This document shows, one piece after another, positions 12,401 to 23,300 of a DNA stretch of 64,000 bases. Every line of letters begins with the position of its first letter. Position 1 is the first letter of the stretch. The notes under the pieces are model-generated. The model had not been told where the DNA came from. It worked only from the letters and a program-made list of their open reading frames with translations, and made no database searches. The stretch covers positions 20,777,501-20,841,500 of the forward strand of contig NC_068559.1 of NCBI RefSeq assembly GCF_022201045.2, read 5' to 3'. This DNA is from Citrus sinensis (taxonomy: Eukaryota; Streptophyta; Magnoliopsida; Sapindales; Rutaceae). Made by a program: the position numbers and the translations under genes.

Positions 12401-15062
12401 CATATCTCTTCTGGTTGAAGCACCTCCTCTTCTGCCTTACTGCCCAAGCACCTTTCTTTATTGCCAGCTTATGACATGCTACCTCAGGGTCAATCCCTGG
12501 CATGTCTTCATGTGTCCAAGCAAATACATCAGCATGAGCCTGTAAGCATTCCACCAACTCCTGCTTTTGCTCTCCCTTAAGTTTCGACCCGATTCTGATC
12601 GTCTTCCCCGGGTTCTCTGGTCCCAGGCTTATTGTTTCCAGATCCTCTACAGGTTCTTGTCTGCCCTTCTTGTTTTCCACTCGGGTATCGAGGGATGTTA
12701 TTTGCATTGCTTCCCTTGCTGCCGAGGAGTAGCAGCTTCTTGTGATCCTCTGGTCTCCTCGTACCACTCCTACTACCCCATTCACCCGGTACTTCAGAGC
12801 CAGATAATGGTTGGACAACACCGCTTTGCTCATCCTTAAAAATGGCCGACCTAGGATCATCTGGTAAGGACCTTCCTCATCCACTACGACAAAGTCCAGT
12901 ATCATTGTTCTTTCTGTCGAGGAGCTCCCAATTGTGATAGGCAGCTCGACTACGCCCAGAGGGACCAGCTTCCCTCCTCCGAACCCCTTCAATGAGGTAT
13001 TGGTGTATTCCAACTTCCGGTCGGCTATTCCCATCTCTTCCATGGTTGACTTAAATAACACATCAACTGAGCTCCCTGTATCAATCAGTATCCGGTCAAA
13101 CTTCTTGCTAGCGACAGTGGCCTTGATGACTAAAGCATCCTCGTGGGGGTATAGAATCCCTTCCTCATCCTCATCCGTCCACATGATTGGCACTTGCCTG
13201 ACCCTTGCTCGTTTGGCTGTTGGGGTGTTGAGGAGTACCTCTTTACTGGTCATGGCGTACCTAGCATAATTTTTTCTTGATCTGTTGGAATCTCCGGCCA
13301 ACGTCGGGCCCCCAGCTATCACCGTTACTGCGGGCTGCTCGCGCCTCACGTTTCCGCCACTCTGCTCCCCTTCACCTGTTGTGACCACCATCGGGAAAGT
13401 CCCATCCATAAACTCGTCCAGGTACCGATTTCTCACCAAATTTTCGACCTGGGTCTTGAGATCTCTACACTCTACTGTGGTATGGCCATGGGTGCCATGG
13501 AACTTACAATAACGTCCTCTATCCCTCCTGTTGGGTAGCTTTGTTATTGGTGTAGGGAGGTGCAGCAGCCCTCGATCCTTTATGGCCTCGTACACCTCAT
13601 TCAAGGACATCTTCAAGGAAGTGTACCGCCCATAGTCCGGGTTCTGGTCGATCAGGTGCACTGCTCTTTCTCTGTTTGCCCCGCTCTGAGTTGGGGGCGG
13701 TGGAAGTACTTCTGGTCTGCTCGCTCTGCTACCGTGGGGATGTTGATGAAGATCACCAGATGCCGACTCATGCCTTCTCCAAGGCTCCCTAGCTGGGGAA
13801 CGAGGAGGTTGCGCCCTGCTGCGCTGATACTGTGGTGGCCTTTGATGAGGCTGGTAAGCGGCTACCCGACCTCCTGCTCCACTACCGGAGGCCTGGTGGT
13901 CCCTCCTCCTGATCGGCCCATTCCCCGGTAATGCTTTCTTCTCTTTCCTCCCCAACCCTTCTAACTGGTCTGTCTTAATCCGTGCAGCCTTCTCCTCTTC
14001 AATCTCGATGTCTCTCTTAGCCTGTTCGTATGCGGCTGCATACGTTTGAATAGCTGGGCTTCTCAAATTGTACCACAGCCTTCCTATCTTCACCCCTTCT
14101 TTCAATCCCCTTAACGCCTGAGGGTGGTTGAAGGCTCCCAAGTCGAGGACAGCCCGATGAAACCTCTTGATGAATTCCCGAAGGGTTTCTTGCTCCCCCT
14201 GTTTCATGCTTTTCAGCTCCATCATGTCATCTTCCGGCGCCATTGCCCCACTAAACTGCTCCGCGAATTCCTGGCACATCTGCTCGAAGGTTTTAATGCT
14301 GCCCCGAAGAAGTTTCCTGTACCATTCTCGTGCACGTCCCTCAAGGGATAGTGGGAACACCCTGCACCTTTGAGATTGAGATAATTCTTGTACCTCAGTT
14401 ATGTCATTAAAGCGCTCTATGTGCACCAACGGATCAGTTCTTCCCGAGTATCTGAGGTCTGGGAGGCGGAAATCTCTCGGAATAACTGCCCTCATGATCT
14501 CTGCTGCGACCGGTGATTCTCCGTCCAGCATTATCCTCCAACCAGGGGCTCTGTTCCTTCCTTGCATGTCGTCAATTATTTGCGCTAGTCTGCGCACTTC
14601 CTCCTCCAGCTGCACCGCACGACCAGGGTCACGTGCTGCAACTTGATCCCGCTCTTGCTCTACATCATGCAAGTGTTGCCTCTATTCTGTTTCCTCTGCA
14701 TTCACCACCCCGTCGTCCTCGTCGCTAGCCTGTCTTGTCGGGGACTGCTCTCTTTCTCTATGAAATTCTCCCCGCAGAGGTACGTTACCTCTCTCACCAT
14801 CAAATCTCCCGGTGGTTTGACTTCTCCCCGCATTATCGGGACCTGGTGCCACTCCACCGCCTCTCACCCTTCCCTCTTGGGTTATATTTCGCTCGCTCCG
14901 CAGCTCATGTAGGATGGTTGTCAAGGTCTCCATCTGCCTTTCCATCCGTTCCATCCGGTCGAACATGACTTTTTCCCGTGCTTCACTGACTATCTCCCTC
15001 AGCGTCACGGAATCGTTAAGCCTCCTATCACCCCCTTGTGCACTACTTCCTCCTGTCTCCAT
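9417..15062 (-). pseudogene. gag-pol polyprotein of Tat element 1, two amber codons
   Basis: The reading frame spans 5646 bp, exactly the length in element 2. It is cut by TAG at 14682-14684 (codon 127, Leu in element 2) and TAG at 10572-10574 (codon 1497, Gln in element 2). No frameshift was seen. Domains in order are: N-terminal coiled coil, retrotransposon gag domain, CxxH/GHxTxxC zinc knuckle, aspartic protease (DTGSS), reverse transcriptase (YVDD), a degenerate RNase H, a second archaeal-like RNase H (VDGSS, AEYEAL, TDSQLV, SRADIL) and an HHCC/DDE integrase. The integrase keeps its first Asp (WGIDLIG, codon 10251-10253). The product would function in virus-like particles, reverse transcription and integration. 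The copy cannot make full-length protein without readthrough. Confidence 0.95.
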
Positions 15063-15120
15063 TGCTTTTCACTTGCTTCACCCCTCTTCTTGCTATCAAC
15101 AGAAGCTTTTTGCTCTGGTT

Positions 15121-15137
15121 CCCCACAGACGGCGCCA
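15121..15137 (-). other. Primer-binding site of Tat element 1
   Basis: On the minus strand, TGGCGCCGTCTGTGGGG starts three bases after the 5' LTR ends. The TGG start pairs with a tRNA CCA end. The tRNA was not identified. Confidence 0.75.
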
Positions 15138-15140
15138 AAA

Positions 15141-15955
15141 TGTTGATGCAGGATTCTGGTTCTCCTCGTTCTACGACCAGGATCTCTGCTCGATCAACTT
15201 CACCGCGACCAGGAGGTCTCCTCGTAAGGCTTCTTCTCCAGAGGTTCCTGCGCACAAAGACAAGTCAGAGTGCGCCGGTTATTTTCCCGGCGCAAACCCT
15301 CCGACGCTCAAGTCAGATATGAAGGTTCGGGGAACGTTTGTCACAGATCTTATGGCTTTTTCCCAGTTTTCCCTTCTTTTGAATTTCTTTTCTAATCTCA
15401 AAAATACCAACCCCTTTACCTTCGTTGGCTACCTTTTTATAGGCTTCCTCTGAATCCCAGTTTTCTGCTTTTTTCGAGACGGTATGGGACTCTGACTGCT
15501 GCGTTGTGGGCAAATGTGGGATCTTGCGTGTTACGCCACGGTTCTGGGGAAAGCGTGGCTGTCGTGGTTCCGTGAGATCTTGTTTCCGCTTTTTGGGGGA
15601 CGGTATGGGGCTCCGACTGCTGCGTTATGCTGCGTTATGGGTAAACGTGGGATCTTGCGTGTTCCGCCATGGTTCTGGGGAAAGCGTGGCTGTCGTGCCT
15701 AGATTCTCGGGCTGGAGAGCGTGTCTTGCCAACTGCCGTCGACCGGGTCTCCTCGCCTCTCGACCTATAGCCGGAATGGCCTTATGCCTCTTACAGGAAA
15801 TTGGCCTCGCGGATGACGTGCTCGTGGACGAGCAGGATATTTCTGCTCCTGTTCCCCCACGCACCAGGCTTTTACGGAACACACCGGTTCGCAGAGCCCT
15901 GCCATCAGACATCTGCTCACCATGCCTGGTCTCGTCGACGTATTTCTCCCAAACA
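15141..15955 (-). repeat. 5' LTR of Tat element 1
   Basis: This LTR is 815 bp and pairs with 4901-5715. It ends CATCAACA on the minus strand, directly before the PBS. The right edge TTTCTCCCAAACA is followed by the GATGA duplication. Confidence 0.95.
15432..15441 (-). promoter_or_regulatory. TATA box in 5' LTR of Tat element 1
   Basis: On the minus strand, TATAAAAAGG lies in the middle of the LTR, correctly oriented to drive the genomic RNA towards gag-pol. It is conserved in all four LTRs of the window. Confidence 0.6.
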
Positions 15956-15960
15956 GATGA
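15956..15960. repeat. Target site duplication GATGA (right) of Tat element 1
   Basis: This is the perfect partner of 4896-4900. It shows that the element inserted by normal integrase-type staggered joining. Confidence 0.95.
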
Positions 15961-16201
15961 AATGGCGAAATCGAGTGAGTTTAGTGAGACAAAGAGGGAG
16001 AAGGCGTGAGGGCCCGAAACGGATGGAGGAAAAATCGAGGAAGAGAAGAATGAAAAATGGATTGAAGGATAAATCTGTAATTTAAAAATGATGTTTTTTT
16101 ATAATGAATAAAAGTTTGGAGTCTTACGTAACTTAGTGGTGGTGAAACTTTTAAAATAATAAAACTGACACGTGTCTATTTATAGAGCAGCGACTGAGAC
16201 A

Positions 16202-16209
16202 CTCGCGAG
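16202..16209. repeat. 8-bp target duplication CTCGCGAG (left) of hAT element
   Basis: CTCGCGAG recurs at 16765-16772 on the other side of the hAT element. Eight bases is the hAT-superfamily size. Confidence 0.9.
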
Positions 16210-16764
16210 TAGGGATGGCAAATTGCGGGCTTGGGCCGGACTTTTCAAAGCCCAAGCCCAAGCCCAAGCCCACATTAGTTAAACGATGTCCAGGCCCTTC
16301 AAAAGACTGTTCAAGTTGGACGGGCCGAACTCGGGCTTAGACGGGCCTGGGCCTGGGCCAGGCTCGGGCTTTTTAAATTAATTATAAAATATTTTTTAAA
16401 TTAAGAAAAATATTTAAATTAACGATAATAATATAATATATAAATAGAATAATAGTCAAATACATTAAATATTAGCAATACAACCTAATAAAATAACAAA
16501 TACTAATATAAAAAATTAAACTAATTTAATATTTTGATTTTTTTCTTTTTATTTAAATTAAATTTATTTTTTATTCATAAATTTAGAAAGCCTGGGCCAA
16601 GTCCGGGCTTTTTTGCTAAGCCCTTGTCCAGGCCCAACATATGCCGGCTTTATAATTTTTAGCCCCATATCCAGGCCCACCCCCTGCGGGCCGGGCTTTA
16701 GGCCCGCGGGCCTGGACTGGGCTTGGCCGGGCCTGGGCCGGCCCAGGCTTTTTTGCCACCCCTA
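16210..16764. mobile_element. Non-autonomous hAT element (555 bp)
   Basis: The ends are TAGGGATGGCAAA and TTTGCCACCCCTA, inverted repeats typical of plant hAT MITEs. A perfect 8-bp duplication (CTCGCGAG) flanks them. Both subterminal regions are rich in GGGC/GGCC words (GGGCTTGGGCCGG, GGGCCTGGGCC) and the core is AT-rich. There is no transposase frame, so it depends on an enzyme made elsewhere. It sits in the right arm of the 4258-16786 element, at the centre of a palindrome. Confidence 0.9.
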
Positions 16765-16772
16765 CTCGCGAG
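16765..16772. repeat. 8-bp target duplication CTCGCGAG (right) of hAT element
   Basis: This is the perfect partner of 16202-16209. Confidence 0.9.
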
Positions 16773-16821
16773 TGTCCGTAGCACTCCTCAATTTCTTAAA
16801 TTTTATGGATGACAGCAATTA

Positions 16822-17428
16822 GGGTAATTTTTAAAAACCTCCCCTGAGGTTTGGGCTTGTTGCAAGTAGATAGAGAGAATTTATTTATTTGTAAAAAATC
16901 TCCTACCGTTAGTTAACTTTAATATTGACCGTTAGTTGACTGTGCAAAGATAATATTACCCTTAATAACGATTTGTAGACGGAAATAACTAAAAAAAATT
17001 TAAAATTGTTGGCTATTTTACCCTCTTTAAATTATTGATATTTTCTTAAAATTCCTATAAGAAAGAAAAAATTAAAAAATTATCTTTAAATTATTAATAT
17101 TTTCTTAAAGTTCCTATAAAAAAGATAAAATTAAAAACTTGAAAATGAAATAGTTATAATCTTTACCTATGATATTGTAAATCTTTGGAATTGACAAGGA
17201 TAAAATTGTCAAAAAATAGGGTTTATACTTTTCCCGCCAATAATTTTAATTTTTTTTTAGTTATTTTCATCTACAAACTGTTGTTAAGGGTAATATTGTC
17301 TTTGCATAGTCAACTAACGGTTAATATTAAAGTTAATTGACAGTAGGAAATTTTTTACAAATAAATAAATTTTCGCCATCTATTTACAACAAATCCAAAC
17401 CTCAGGGGAGGTTTTTAAAAATTATCCC
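16822..17428. mobile_element. Foldback-type MITE (607 bp, inverted arms about 200 bp)
   Basis: The left arm begins GGGTAATTTTTAAAAACC. The right arm, reverse-complemented, begins GGGATAATTTTTAAAAACC. The arms stay similar for about 200 bp each, sharing CCTCCCCTGAGGTTTGG, ACCGTTAGTTGACT and AATATTACCCTTAA. An 8-bp duplication AGCAATTA flanks it (16814-16821 and 17429-17436). It has no coding capacity. The 8-bp duplication suits hAT or Mutator mobilisation, and the choice is open. Confidence 0.85.
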
Positions 17429-17584
17429 AGCAATTATTATCTGACATTTGACTGACTGACTAAGCAGGGTGACGGGGCATCAAAGCTCCCCGATGGTTGA
17501 TGGAGATCCAAAATTAATGGGCAAACTTTAGTTATAATGTTTGGGGCAAAACTATCTTACCCTCGTTGTACCAAACACTATTTT

Positions 17585-17824
17585 GATATTTTCTTTAACA
17601 GCTCCTATAGTTTTCTGTAAATAATAAAAACTATAAGTTTTAAAAATTTTATACATAAGCCCCAATTAAAATATAATGATTTCAAAATTCTAAAAAATTT
17701 ATTTGGCTTTTTCTTCAACAATCCCTATTGTTTTCTGTAAATAATAAAAACTATAAGTTTTAATAATTTTATGTAATAAACCCAATTAAAATATAGTAAT
17801 TTTAAAATGCTAAAAAATTTATTC
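17585..17824. repeat. 120-bp tandem duplication
   Basis: TTTTCTGTAAATAATAAAAA recurs exactly 120 bp apart (17611 and 17731). It is followed in both copies by ACTATAAGTTTTAA and CCCAATTAAAATATA. Confidence 0.8.
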
Positions 17825-19472
17825 TCTCTCTCCTTCTCAACCAATTTTACATTTAAGTTTCAGTTTTTATAATTTTAAATTTAAGTAATAGAATAAATAT
17901 TATGCAATTTATTTATTTTATATTAAATAAATAATTGATCAGCTTCATACGTGTGATAAAGTATAAGTAATTTTACACAATCTCAAATTTACATACAGAA
18001 ATTTATTATTTTGAAAATATTATTTATAAACTCTATAATGAATTTAAATGACTATCCAAGCATTTATTTAATATTTATCTATTTTTATTTTAATATTGTC
18101 AAAATTTATATAAAACCTTGTCCAATTTTGTGTTACACTAAATACAAAATAGTATTATTAATATCTAATTGGTATTTTACGTAAATGGAAGTGGAGAGTA
18201 TTTTACTAAGTTAAAATAATCCATCCATATTTTTAATATATAAATATGTTCATTTACTAAATTACCTTTGATAATAAAAGATTTTAACGAACCAATGTAT
18301 CAAAATTTTGAAACTTAATCTTTTCTTATTCTTTTAGTAAACATAAGGGACCACATCATTAATAATCAAATAATATCATTCAAGCCGTTGGAGTAGCCTT
18401 TGCAACTCTTCGGTTTGATCCAATGGTTGGATCACAAAAAAAAATTTAAAAAAAAAAGATATAAAATCACAGTTACATTATAGCTGGACCCTAATATTTG
18501 TAATTCGAATCCTCTTACAGTAACATGGTTAGCCACTTTTTATATGCTTCTTGCTGTGATTAACAATACTTGAATAATTTTTTATTGAAAAAAAAAACAC
18601 AGTAATAGAATAGAATTAGATACCTCTTTTGGCCTTTGGCGGATTTTGGAATTTTTGAAAATGACATGAAAAAGAAGCAAAACGTTCCCCACAGAACCAC
18701 CACTTTAGGGAGAATAAAATAACAGAAAAAGGTACAACGAGAATAATTTTCTCTCTTATTTTTTCAACTTTAAAGGTTTGGGAAAAAATAAAACGGTGAA
18801 AGTTTGTTTGATCATTATATTTTAAGATTAGTAAATATTTAATTTTTATATTTTTAAAAATATTTTAAAATATTTTTATCGTTAAATTATTAATATTTTT
18901 ATCGTTACTTTTATTCTTTCTAACTTATTTTTACAGTATTATTCTCTTGCAATAATGTTTATTTTTTTGGCATTAATAAAAAAATTAAATTATCAATTTA
19001 ATTTCAAAAAAATAGAAACAAAAGTAATATATATTAATTTTTTTAGAATACTCTACAGATGAGTTAATCTATTAATTTTTTTATTAATATCCCCAAAAAT
19101 TAGGCATTGATGTAAAAAAAAAACATTGTTGTTGGAGAATAATATTGTAAAAACATGTTAAAATGAACAAAAAGTAACAACAAGAATATCAATAATCTAA
19201 CGACATAAATGTTTTGAAATATTTCAAAAAATACAAAGAGTAGACGAGCACTTATTGTAAAACATAGAAACTAAATGAGTCTTTACCTAAAAAAAATTAT
19301 TTTTTTAATAATTTATTGTTTCTAAGAAAGGTTTTATTTGAATGTTCAATTTTTTAGAAGAAAGTTTGTACAAAAAAATCCTTAATTATTAAGAATTTTG
19401 AGAATTTAACCAACTAGAGACTTCCCCACCGTCTAATCAAAGGAAAAATTTAGGTGACAGAATAGACTGCAC

Positions 19473-19479
<7 letters not shown>

Positions 19480-19507
<28 letters not shown>
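19480..19507. repeat. (AG)n microsatellite
   Basis: An uninterrupted AG dinucleotide run of about 28 bp. Confidence 0.9.
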
Positions 19508-19509
<2 letters not shown>

Positions 19510-20371
19510 CTGTTAGTGTGAGGCCCCCTTGACATAAAGTCATGAACCATCTGTTAGTTCGTTCATTTGTTTGATGTTTAGCCCGTTAGCACCAATTGCG
19601 CCGAAAATTGACAGCTAATATCAAAACTACAAGACACAGATTTGTAGCAAATTATTGTAATTGTCCCACTCCCCATTCTTTCACACAGACCATCACCGTC
19701 CAAAAATTTAAAAAAAAAATAATTGTAATATATGAAGCACAAAATCTATAAAAAAAAAAGAAGAAAAAAACACAACCATGTGCAACACACAATAAAAAAA
19801 AAATTATAATTAGATTTTCTTGGTGTTAAAAGAATTGGATTTTTATATCTTCATACGTCATCTTTTAACATGAAATTTGGGAAAGATTGAATTTGTAAGT
19901 AACTGATAATAATTTAGTAGACATGCAATCCCTAAGTTATGTTTATTTTAGTAGACAATAACAGAGGAGTTGGCATGCCTGTCTTCACCAGCAGCAAAGA
20001 CATTATTATTGTTATTCTGACAAAAGACTTTATTAGTTATTTATTTATCACACTGCTTAGTGCTTACCCTCCATACACGACACAACCCTTTGATTTTTTA
20101 AAAGGAAAGAACAAGTTTATTAATAATATCTTGACTCGATTAAAGACAAACAATTGTAAGACTTTAGTTGAATTTGATGGACATAAATTCATCAAGAGTA
20201 ACAGCAGCCATTCACGGGAAAAGAAAACAGACAGACAGATAAAACAGAGAGAGACGGAGAAAATACGGGGGGAAAAAACAGAGGAAAACAGAGTGAGAGT
20301 GTGTGCTTGATCAATGTTGTGTCTGTAAATCTTACTTCTTGTTGCCTTGAAAATCTCATTTGATCAATTCG

Positions 20372-23300
20372 ATGGGGGAGGGTGGTGAAGGAGTAACGTT
20401 GGAGTACACACCAACATGGGTAGTCGCGGCTGTGTGTACGGTCATCGTCGCCATTTCTTTGGGTGCTGAAAGATTGCTTCACTATCTCGGACGCTATCTC
20501 AAAAATAAAAAACAGAAATCACTCTTTGAAGCCCTTCAAAAAGTTAAAGAAGGTCTCTCCCCTTTTAACCCCTTTTCAGTTTTTTTCTTATTATTATTCC
20601 ATGATATAGTATTTGAAGTTCGAAGTATGTCACCATCTTTGTCCCGTCTGCATTTTTTGTTTTTTTACATTTCCTCAGGATGATTTATTATGGTCAATGT
20701 TGTTTGCTTCTTTGTATGTTTTTAATTTAATTTAAGTTTTTTTTTTCTTTTGGGGGGGGGGGGGGGGGGGTTATCTGGTTTTTGAGTTTAGTAGTTATTC
20801 CACTAAAAAAAAAAAGAGCAAATAAAAAACACTTCCCATCATGATACTGTGTTATGTATATAGGCAGGTATGCGTTTATGTGAATAAGAAGATGTGTAAA
20901 TTAAAAAAGGGATTTGTTTTTGGTTCACAGATTTTGATGTGTATTTGTGAGTGTGAAAAAAAAAAAGAATCCGTTTTTTCTTATATTTTTTTGTGAAAAT
21001 GTTTGTGTGTGGGAATTCTTTCGAAATTTGATTTATTGGAAGTTTGGAATTGTGATGGCAGAGTTGATGCTGTTGGGGTTCATTTCACTGTTGCTGACGG
21101 TATTTCAAAACACAATCTCCAAAATCTGCGTTCATCAGGATGTTCTTGATAATATGCTTCCTTGTAAACGCAATAAAACTGCAGAATCTGAAGGGCAGAA
21201 CTCTCATGTTACCACGACTTCACATTTTCAAACCTTTTTTTCTTCTTCCATTTCCGGCACTGCTAAGCGTCTTCTAGCTGAAGAAGAATCTGCAGCTTCT
21301 GAGCGTGGCTATTGTGCTCAAAAGGTAAGTATAATTATCTGTTGACCCATAGGTGCTTATGACACATGTATGGAGCTTGTTATGCAGTAACCGTGTTGTT
21401 TTCCTTTATCCACACCAACTAATTTCCAGTTATTATTTATAGCTGCACATGAATTACAACTAAATGATCTGATTGGTTTTTGCTCTATCCTTTTCAGAAT
21501 AAGGTGCCGTTGTTGTCAACTGAAGCCTTGCATCATCTTCATATCTTCATCTTTGTCCTAGCCATTGTCCATGTGACTTTTTGCGTTTTAACTATTCTTT
21601 TTGCTGGAGCAAGGGTGAGTCAGCAATAGATTTCTCTAACTTGTTCTTCAATTGTATAAAGTTATAGGTGTATTGAGTCTTCTTTCTTGAATAACTATCT
21701 TTTCATGATATAGATTCGTCAATGGAAAAACTGGGAGGATTCGATTGCAAAACAAGATTTCGATCCTGAGCAAGGTGGGAGCTACTACCAATTTAAGATT
21801 TGATGTCTGTCTTTTGTAATTATCTATTACTTAGTAATTGAGTGAAATATCTGCTTTATGCATGTTTGTTGAAAACTTTTTTGTTTATGACATGTAAAAG
21901 TTGTTTTATAACTACTCTAATAAAAAAAATGGTTATTCTATAGAAGTGTCAAAATGGATTACCAATGGGATATAATTGCATTGCTCTGCACATGTTTTTC
22001 TTTCACAATTTCAGCTGTAATGTCATTTAACATATGACCATATTTACAAGTCAACTTTCGGCTGCCTTATTTTATATCAGTTTCCTCATGCAAAGAAGTA
22101 TTGAAGATCAATCTGTCGTTCATATTTATTACATTTGTTAATTATAAGCTGCCTTACTGCAGTTTTGAAGACAAAAGTCACCCATGTTCACCAGCATGCT
22201 TTTATCAAAGAGCACTTTCTGGGTTATGGGAAAGATTCAGCTCTGCTGGGATGGATGGTGAGTTACTTCTTCTAATAGAATCATATTTTGATTGGACACT
22301 AGAACTTGCAGAAAAATAAAATCTTGTTTGGGGTGCATGTTTGCCTGGAGCCCTGTCCCGATGGATTAATGGGTAAGCCACTGTTGGATGTAGGGTCCTT
22401 CCGGAAATTGTTTCCTTTGTTGTTTTGGTGTAGGGTTGTCCTAAAGAATCACACATATAGTTATATAAATATAGAAATGTTCACATATCACTTATTGCTC
22501 TTTTGTTGGAGAGCTACACTGTGTATTTCCACACTATTGGAAAAGTCGTGTGGCTTTGCCTTTGGTTGGATTTCGTGAACAAACTGTTTTATCTCTAAAA
22601 CTAAACATACATGCATAGGCACATTATTTATTTATTTATTTTTTTCCCTGACATATATATTGGCATTCTCTGTTTAGGCAGCTGATGGTCCACTCTTACT
22701 GTACTTACCCTTTGTTTATTATGTTCTTTGACATAGTGGTAAAAAAAAGGGGAAAAAATTATATTGTTTGATTTGACACTGTCTATTATATTTCAGAAGA
22801 AGAAAAGTAATTTTTGATACATCTATATGGGACTCTGATAGTCTGATTTTCTTTTTCTTCTTCTTCTTATTCTTCTGTCCTACAGCTATCTTTTTTCAAG
22901 CAATTCTATGCTTCTATTACAAAAGCAGATTATGTGACATTGCGACTCGGTTTTATCATGGTAAGGAATCTAATGCAAGGATGTTGTTGTCTTGTATATA
23001 TTCAGTATGTCCTTTAGTCAATCCTAATCCTTATTTCTATGTTAGACCCATTGCAGAGGAAGTCCGAAGTTTAATTTTCACAAATACATGATACGTGCCC
23101 TTGAAGATGATTTCAAGCGAGTTGTTGGTATTAGGCAAGTGTTTTTTTAACCATCTTTGACTATTGTTTGCAGTGCATATCTACCGGATATATTGCATTG
23201 AACATTAATACTGATTTTCTTTTGCTTACTGATCTTCTAAATTCACCTTTGCAGCTGGTATCTTTGGATCTTTGTGGTCATATTCTTGTTGCTGAATATT

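Larger units (their letters stand above)
4901..15955 (-). mobile_element. Full-length Ty3/gypsy LTR retrotransposon, Tat lineage (element 1)
   Basis: The element is 11,055 bp with two 815-bp LTRs, a primer-binding site, a polypurine tract and a perfect 5-bp target duplication (GATGA). Minus-strand order is 5' LTR (15141-15955), PBS, gag-pol (15062 down to 9417), tandem hairpin repeats (about 8348-9270), an opposite-strand gene (6174-8241), PPT, 3' LTR (4901-5715). The Tat lineage is indicated by a second, archaeal-like RNase H after the usual one and by the extra antisense gene. By eye the LTRs differ at about 8 of 815 positions (about 1%), so insertion was fairly recent. It is not autonomous now: gag-pol has two in-frame amber codons and the antisense gene has a frameshift and a stop. 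Confidence 0.95.
4258..16786. mobile_element. Nested terminal-inverted-repeat element (about 0.9 kb before insertions)
   Basis: The left end reads GAGTGCTAGCAACAGTCGCC, then GCGACTGTTTCAGTCGC and later GACACGTGT. With the hAT element removed, the reverse complement of the right end reads GAGTGCTACGGACACTCGC, then GAGTGTCTCAGTCGCTG and GACACGTGT. This long, diverged inverted match implies one element whose body is now split by the Tat retrotransposon (4901-15960 with its duplication) and whose right arm is split by the hAT element (16210-16772 with its duplication). Removing both leaves about 908 bp. The flanking 9-mers TTCAATGAC and CTCAATTTC match at 6 of 9 positions, so a decayed 9-bp target duplication of Mutator type is possible. 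The superfamily is not certain. Confidence 0.5.
17437..20371. other. AT-rich intergenic DNA upstream of MLO
   Basis: This region is about 2.9 kb and strongly AT-rich, with no supported gene. It holds the 120-bp duplication at 17585-17824 and an (AG)n microsatellite at about 19480-19507. The MLO promoter and 5' UTR must lie in its last part. I cannot place the transcription start. Confidence 0.5.

Noticed and set aside
10582-15040. Many plus-strand frames opposite gag-pol in both elements
   Set aside because: They are shadows of the minus-strand coding region and carry no independent domains.
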